64,000 nucleotides of DNA from Bryoerythrophyllum caledonicum (lineage: Eukaryota; Streptophyta; Bryopsida; Pottiales; Pottiaceae): the NCBI GenBank assembly GCA_963971425.1, contig OZ020517.1:26058668-26122667 (forward strand), in the 5' to 3' direction. Positions 57,901 to 64,000 of this stretch are shown here, piece after piece; positions within the stretch are counted from its first letter, which is position 1, and every line of letters begins with the position of its first letter. A model generated the notes under the pieces. That model ran no database searches. It was not told the DNA's origin and saw only the letters and a list, made by a program, of their open reading frames with translations. The position numbers and the translations under genes were made by a program.

Positions 57901-60010
57901 GTTCCATCCTCCAGCCACTGCTCCACACGCTCTCGCTTGCGCATGACGTCTGCATCAGCTATCGACATGGCTACTGTGCCTGCAAACCAGACGCAAAATG
58001 AACAGGGAGTGGAAGAATGAGAGCAGTCTGAATAAAATCCAAGTTGAAGCTTACCGAGACTGTCTCAGCACTTACCTCCTCCGAAGTATTTCTTCTGCAA
58101 CAGAGGCGCGGCATCTGATTTGGTGAACAACATAAGATCCAGGCGTAGATACGTCAGAAAAAAAACACTCTGAGCCTCAGCACAAGGAGTAACCACAAAA
58201 ACTTTCTGAGAACACGTCTGCAGGTATGCAAGAGTTCATGAGAAATGTAACCTTTTCGAACAAGGAGAGCTCCCAGACCAGTCGGATACCCAAAAATCTG
58301 CCAGAAATTGTACGAGGATCATGAGCAACACAGAAAAAGATTCCCTCTGTTTATAACCCAAACTGAAACAAAATGATTAAAAAAACGAACAAAGAAGATG
58401 ATTTTCTCATGACCCTGACCTTGTAGAAAGAAATTGCCACAAAGTCTGCTGGAAAACGTGTCAGATCCGGAGGTGCAGTTCCGCAACCCTTGGCAGCATC
58501 CAAAAGAACCATCCACCGTCCTCTGCAACACAACCAGTTCCCAAATAGTCTCAAGGGCCATAATCTAGTACGCTAGGACAAAACTTGAAACATGTGCAAG
58601 TGAATACAGTTGACGAATCGGTACCTGGAAGAGCTGCTCACGTGTCTGCCCCCCTGAACGTATTTGACAAGGTTCAGATCCAGCTTCGCTCCAGAGAAGT
58701 TGCACTCCAAGGGAAACGCAAACAGATTGAATGATTCATCTGTACAACATCACACAAAAAAATGGCTCTGTCATAATATGTCAAGTGTAGACAGGCATCA
58801 CTCGTTGAAGCATCACGGTGAGTGATTTACCTGCAGGAACATTTGTGTGGAGAAGTGAGGAAGACGATCGTTGTTCCAACACTCTCCGTGTGAAGGAGAA
58901 ATCCTCATGTGAGCCGGAGACGTCCACGGCACTTACAGAGACACCTTGATCGAGAGCATATCTAGTAATTATGTGAAGGACGCGAAATGAGGGTAATCCT
59001 GTGAACGGAGCGATACTGGCACATGTTACGTTGACAGATTGCGTTTTGAAAAAGGATACTCTCGGATGCCGAGGACGCTGTTGTGATTCTCCTCGGTGTA
59101 CCAGTATTCGCTGTCTGTGCTCCAAGGAAACGTCTCGCCCACCAGCTTCAACGCAGACGTCGCACCCGAAGTGAACACGCACTTGTACTCTCCCAAGGGC
59201 GCATTGCAAAACGCCAGAACCTGTTCCAAAGTGCACACACGTCAGACCCTTACCCTAAAACCCTAAACCCTCTCGGAAGCTATACCCTCGACTTTGCATA
59301 AAACACAAGAAAAGCAACACTTTGAATTTTGTTTGAGGTGGAACTGACCTGTTGGCGCACATACTCCACGGCATCCGATGATCGCATGCTGCTGTCGCTT
59401 TGACTATCTATGCTCTTCGGTTAAGGGTTTCGCACCAAGCTTAAAACAACATCTAGCTCACATCAAGTATGAAATTTGCAGAGGATACGAGGGTTGCCAT
59501 AGAGAGTGGAGGAGAAGTCGTGCAGAGCCGCCTTCAACTGCGAGTCGGCGTGTAATGTGGCTCCGGCGTGGTCGACGTACACAACCCCTGCGTGCGTGCA
59601 CACAGAAGAGTCAAATTGTTGGCTAGAGAGATTGTGGTGTGGGGGTTTTAGAAAACATGTGGGCTAGAGAACGCACCGTTGAGGCGCGCAAATTCGGTGG
59701 CACGCAGCTTGTCGATCGGATGCGAGGTCTCCGGATACCCGTACACGCCCCGGAACTTGTCCAGAAACGCCCGCTTCTTCTCGTCCTGGACGGATCCTGC
59801 ATGGCGCTTCCTCTCCACGGGCGGAGGGCTGAAGAGGCTGAGCGTGACGGCCCAATTGAGGATCCTCATCACCAGAGTATAAAGCGCACTCACCTTCGGC
59901 CTCCACATCGCTCCCAAAACCTCCCCTTTACTGCCAAAAACGCCTCCAATCCTTCCCTTAATTCTACTTTCCACATACTCTGGGGAAGATAGATACAGCG
60001 GCAGCTTCAT
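54931..60010 (-). CDS. Molybdenum cofactor sulfurase (ABA3/LOS5/MOCOS-like)
   Basis: I could place 21 exons with consistent phases: 60010-59677, 59587-59489, 59407-59349, 59220-59060, 58961-58831, 58739-58625, 58522-58420, 58297-58252, 58114-58076, 57979-57823, 57668-57560, 57467-57342, 57226-57149, 57072-56971, 56874-56781, 56617-56462, 56366-56150, 55939-55692, 55579-55452, 55366-55259 and 55095-54931, totalling about 924 aa. The N-terminal NifS-like half has [36 protein letters not shown], the PLP-binding Lys in ISFYKIFGYPTG and the sulfur-carrying Cys region [16 protein letters not shown]. The C-terminal MOSC half has [24 protein letters not shown] and [14 protein letters not shown]. Role: sulfurates Moco for aldehyde oxidase and xanthine dehydrogenase, hence abscisic acid synthesis in land plants. 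The N-terminus is extended by about 85 residues with a hydrophobic stretch. Confidence 0.94.
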
Positions 60011-61627
60011 GTGGTTGTAGATACGCTAGGTGCAGATTTTTGGAGGGACTCGCTTGTTGGTAGAGAGATGTTGCGTGGTATTGGATATGCAGGAATATGA
60101 TTGATCCATTCCGGTGCTGCTCTATCTCATGGTCATCTTGTGCGATCTCATCTTGTGCAGTGAATTCTGATTCCCGAATGTACACACGAGTCTCGTCCGC
60201 GTGCTCCCTGACTCTGTATTTGCGTCGTGGCGATCGACTTGCTCGCATCCGCTGTCAGGGAAACCATATCTCAACTTCGTCACGGCTTTCCATCTGAACT
60301 TCAAGCACGCCGTGTTTGGTTCATAGCTGTCTCAGAGGCGGTTTATCTTTACTTTTCCCTATTACTTTTTGACTTTCAGGGGCGTTTTTTTTTTTTTTTT
60401 TCCTTTCTCATTTTGTCCTTTTTCATTTTATCATGTTTCCTTTTTCCTTATCTTTATCTTTATCTCTTTTCTTTTCTTTAAGAGGCGGTTCACTGTTTTC
60501 CTCTTTCTTAACACTATGGCTTACACAAAGGAAAATGAAGTATTTTCATGGTCATGTCCCATTCCCATCTGCTCCAACCAAAAAGTGATCAACTGTGTCA
60601 TGTATTTGTAAGTCATGGTCGAATTCCAAGTTCTTGTTGTCTAAACTCAACTAATTTAGTTTTTAATAATCGACTAAAAGTGTTATTAAAAAGTATTTTT
60701 AAAATGTCCGAATTGAGGATTAAAATTTAGGATTAATCTATGTTCGTGGAATTTTAGAAGAAATTGATAAGGCTGAAAGAAGGTGTGACTAAGTCCTTGC
60801 ATTTCTTTGTTTCAAAGGGCTTTCCACCGATATCTCTTATGATCCAAAGTAACTTGTGATTGAGCATATACTAATGATGTCACAAACCAGACCAAACTCA
60901 TACCTCCCTTACTATATAGATAATATCTAGCTGCTATAACTTAGTGGTTTAGCCGCCAATCCAATTTCGCAAATTTCAAATTTCTTCTCCTTCTCATGAA
61001 CTTTTCTAACACACATGATAAATAAAAAAGAGGGGATATCTTGGTGAGTTTAGAAAACGACTGAAATATAATCTTGAAGTCAGAATGGAAAACAACAAAA
61101 AAGAAGGGAAAAGGATAAAAAGAATGAAATGAAAAGATAAAGTCACGATTCAAAGTTTGACCATGGCCTAAAAAATAGTGTGGCCCAATCCAAAGAATGG
61201 GACCTAGATTGTTGTCTGGAAAACACAAAGTAGTTTTTCTGGTGCAGGTGCCCCACACGAGAATATAAATTTTTATACTGGATTCAGACTTCGATGACCG
61301 TCAACCCATGAGAAACACACAACACATCAACGCTGCCGGCCACCTTCACAACAGTCGGTCCACGAATCTGCTCAAATCCCACGCATATTCGCGTGACCGG
61401 CATTTGATTCAACCAACGCCGAGCAGCCCCGCCCAATGGCATGAATCATTCGGAAAGAAGGAATGCATGATGCAGTGATATTGTTGAATCCACCTCGGGA
61501 TCTGCTCCCTCATCTAGGCTGACGGATAACCCAAGACAATTTCACCATCACCGCCTCGTCGACTGATCAGTGATGGTTTCTTCGTGATCAGTGGAGGTGA
61601 GTTTTGTGGTTCGGTGAGGGAGCCACA
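60011..61627. promoter_or_regulatory. Bidirectional intergenic region between Moco sulfurase and the SEC12-like gene
   Basis: Divergent promoters of the two flanking genes must lie here. A long polypyrimidine tract sits at about 60385-60480 (including a T run near 60387-60402). No gene is supported. Confidence 0.45.
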
Positions 61628-61763
61628 ATGAGCGGGCAGCGGCGGGTGAAGTACACGCGGGGGACGGCGACGCGGAACGAGGATGCGGGGGTGGTGAGCG
61701 CGGCGTGGGCGCCGCGCGCTGGGAGCGTCACCGACTCACCTTCGGCGTTCCTGCTGCTGGGCC

Positions 61764-61801
<38 letters not shown>

Positions 61802-64000
61802 TCGGGGCGCGCCATCTCCGTCCGCGAGTACAACTTCGATTCCGACACGCTCCTAGACACCGTGAGCATACGAAATTTGTTGGGTTTGGTCGAAATCATC
61901 CTAAATCGTTCTATTGTTGGGGATGAAGGCGGTAGTGCACAATGACAGATCGAAAATGAGTGAAGCTGGCGCCAGGATGAATATGAGACATTGAAAATGT
62001 GGTGCAGCGATTGGGTTCGGTCGAAATTCATCAGTAGTATCCCACATCAGATCCAAATGCGTGAAGCTGGGGTTTTGGGCTTCAGGCATGATTTTAGGTT
62101 TTGGGTTTTACGACTTGATGGGTTTTTTTTCTGCAGGTTTATGCAATTGAGACAGACGATGGTCGTCCTCTGCAACTTGCAGTGCATCCGAGTGGGGATG
62201 GCGTGCTGTGTTCATTTGCGAATAGTTGCAAGTACGTGTTTTCCATTTCAATTTTAGCTCCAGGGAGATCTCTTGGAGTCAATCTGTTTTGCTGAAATTT
62301 CAGAGGTGCGGCAGGTTCTTCGAAATCAATCCCGAGGGTCTGTGGATGCTGAAAGCTTCGGAGCGCGAGCTTCCTCTTCTGCAGGGGATTGGAATCCTAA
62401 ACTGCATTCGGTTCAGTTTAGATGGCTCTCTGTTAGCCATCGGTGGTAAGGTACTGTTCAACGGATCACACAATCATGTATCAAGCCAGTTTTGGTGGTG
62501 TAAGTGTTGAGATACGTTTGATATGAGAATATCATCCGACTTGCCTGGTTTTCATGGTTAACTTTATGCATCTACAGGATGGTTACCTTCGAGTATTTGC
62601 TTGGCCCTCTTGTCAACTTGTACTGGATGGGCCGCACGCACATCGTTCCATTCAAGATATTGATATCAGGTGACGCCAACATGTTTCATGCTACATGTGG
62701 ATGTTTCTTAGATTTGTAGTTCTTGTGCGTAAGTGACGATGAGTATGAAGATTGGTTACCAAGTCGATCAAGGTTGCTGTGACATGTTTCAGCATAGACT
62801 CAGCTTTTTTAGCATCGACCGCCGAGGACAGTGCGTGTCGTTTGTGGGAGATTTCGAAAGGAGAATCAATAGCCCAACTGCAGCGAGAGAAGGTATGTCC
62901 GGCATTCAAGCAATAATACCTTTGTCTTCATATTCCTCGGGGTTCTTTGTCGATATTTGTAGAGTGAGGGAAACTTGAATGCATACTTGAGAGTGGATAT
63001 TTAACACAAAAGAATCCATTTGCAGTGTTCGAAATTGGGATCTGAAGTCATCTCTCTTCACTGAATTGATAAAGATAGTTTTGTTCGGTTTTTATGGCAG
63101 GATGAGAAATTCGGTTACTGCAGATTTTCACGTGATGCAGCGCAAGCTTTCTTATTTGTTTCGATTACCAAGGGTAATCAATCATCTGTAATGAGTTTCG
63201 TCGCATACACCTAGTAGTTGCTTGAATACAAACATGTGATGATCCGCTTTTATGTATCTGCTCCATTCGGGAAGGATAACATGTATGGAATATTTGATTC
63301 GCATGTCTCTCGAGCAGGTGAAAGGGGCTATATCGGAGTTTGGAATATGGTGGATTGGAGCAAAATCGGGTCTAAAAAGTTTGCCGATGCCCCCATCGCA
63401 TCTCTTGATGTCTCTCGAGACGGAAAGTTTCTGGGCTTGTGAGTTCACCTGAACGTATTTGTTTGACCGCGCCTGAATTTTGCCTCGTTTCTTTTTCTCA
63501 CTGTCCATTCAGCTACGACTAGGAGGTTGTATAGCATAGCAGAAAAGAGTACTAATAAATTTTTATGTCTTATTTCTGGAATGAATGTTCAGGGGAACCA
63601 GAGAAGGTGATTTGGTTGTAATATTAGTGAGGAAGATGGAAGCAACTCAGCTGATTGGAAGTGCCCACAGCGCATCTGTCACGGGGTTGGAGTTTTCTAA
63701 GCACGGAAGGTATCAAATCACACGGTTTGTGCTTGTTTGATAAGTATCTATCATCACCCGGCTCATTCTAGTCCAGAACTCTACAACTTTGAATAACATG
63801 GGTGCTGTCAAGTGTTACATATGTTTCTTTTTTTGTAAATTATGTTCAAATTAAAAGTTTGTAAATTATGGTAAATTTGTACAGGTCAGTGCTATCATTG
63901 GGAGCAGATTCAACTGCTCGAATCAGTCGGCTGAAGAAGTCAGAATGGAAAAGTAACTTTCCTTGCTCTCTCTTACCATTTGTCGAAAGAGATTCTTGCC
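61628..64000 (+). CDS. SEC12/PREB-family WD40 protein, PHF1-like (3' end outside window)
   Basis: Start ATG at 61628 (MSGQRRVKYTRGTA); earlier in-frame TTG not used. Exons: 61628-61861, 62137-62231, 62306-62450, 62578-62669, 62793-62892, 63101-63173, 63318-63438, 63593-63709 and 63885 to the window edge. Each contributes WD40 blades: VYAIETDDGRPLQLAVHPSG, RFSLDGSLLAIGGK with DGYLRVFAWPS, SAFLASTAEDSACRLWEISK, DEKFGYCRFSRD, GYIGVWNMVDWSKIGSKKF, GTREGDLVVILVRKM and SLGADSTARISRLKKSEW. Family knowledge: SEC12 is the ER-membrane guanine-nucleotide exchange factor that loads SAR1 for COPII budding; PHF1 is a plant relative needed for phosphate transporter exit from the ER. The C-terminal membrane anchor is beyond the window. 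The first exon has a 12-residue poly-Asp run. The EF joint at 62892/63101 leaves about 200 bp of intron and could hide a small exon. Confidence 0.88.
61766..61801 (+). repeat. (GAC)n trinucleotide repeat coding for poly-Asp
   Basis: Twelve consecutive GAC codons within exon 1 of the SEC12-like gene, in a loop position after AFLLLGR. Confidence 0.9.

Overview
This is nuclear DNA of a plant-lineage (streptophyte) eukaryote. Genes have GT-AG introns, and the gene set is plant-like: a LIFEGUARD/BI-1-type TMBIM protein, a plant-type ADF/cofilin, a GT47 clade A (MUR3/KATAMARI1-like) glycosyltransferase, DGAT2, a full-length molybdenum cofactor sulfurase (ABA3-like) and a SEC12/PHF1-like WD40 protein. 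The ADF gene has no intron in its coding region. A Ty3/gypsy retrotransposon carries a DNMT3-like cytosine methyltransferase. From memory, intronless ADF is known in moss and DNMT-bearing retrotransposons are reported from charophyte algae and dinoflagellates, so a charophyte- or bryophyte-grade organism is my best guess. The species cannot be fixed from this window.

Layout. 1-1228 is the end of an unknown multi-pass membrane protein gene (+). 2224-3934 is the TMBIM gene (-, 4 exons). 4-20.4 kb is transposon territory: a truncated minus-strand retroelement (7.2-9.6 kb), then a complete but decayed 8.8-kb element of the same family (10989-19777). 21092-21520 is ADF (+). 22.9-47.2 kb is a second transposon island. 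It holds a third, internally truncated copy of the retroelement, a PIF/Harbinger transposase remnant, at least ten TIR/MITE-like elements of several families (some nested), three SINE-like copies, a decayed gene of unknown family (29.5-32.6 kb) and a 3.58-kb insertion of unknown class that encodes a 468-aa protein. 48-64 kb is a gene-dense block: GT47 (+), DGAT2 (+) convergent with Moco sulfurase (-), which is divergent from the SEC12-like gene (+).

The most unusual content is the retroelement. Its order is gag (two zinc knuckles) - protease - cytosine C5-methyltransferase - RT - RNase H - integrase - C-terminal PHD finger, so one pol polyprotein would carry a DNA-methylation writer and a chromatin reader. 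The copy is dead. Nearly all of its many in-frame stops are TAG at positions where glutamine fits, as expected if methylated cytosines in CAG (CHG context) deaminated to TAG.

Two insertions can be delimited to the base from paralogous empty sites inside the window: a TA-duplicating MITE (46024-46572), and the 3.58-kb element (35964-39547), which has TG...CA ends, a near-perfect 5-bp target duplication and no LTRs that I can find.
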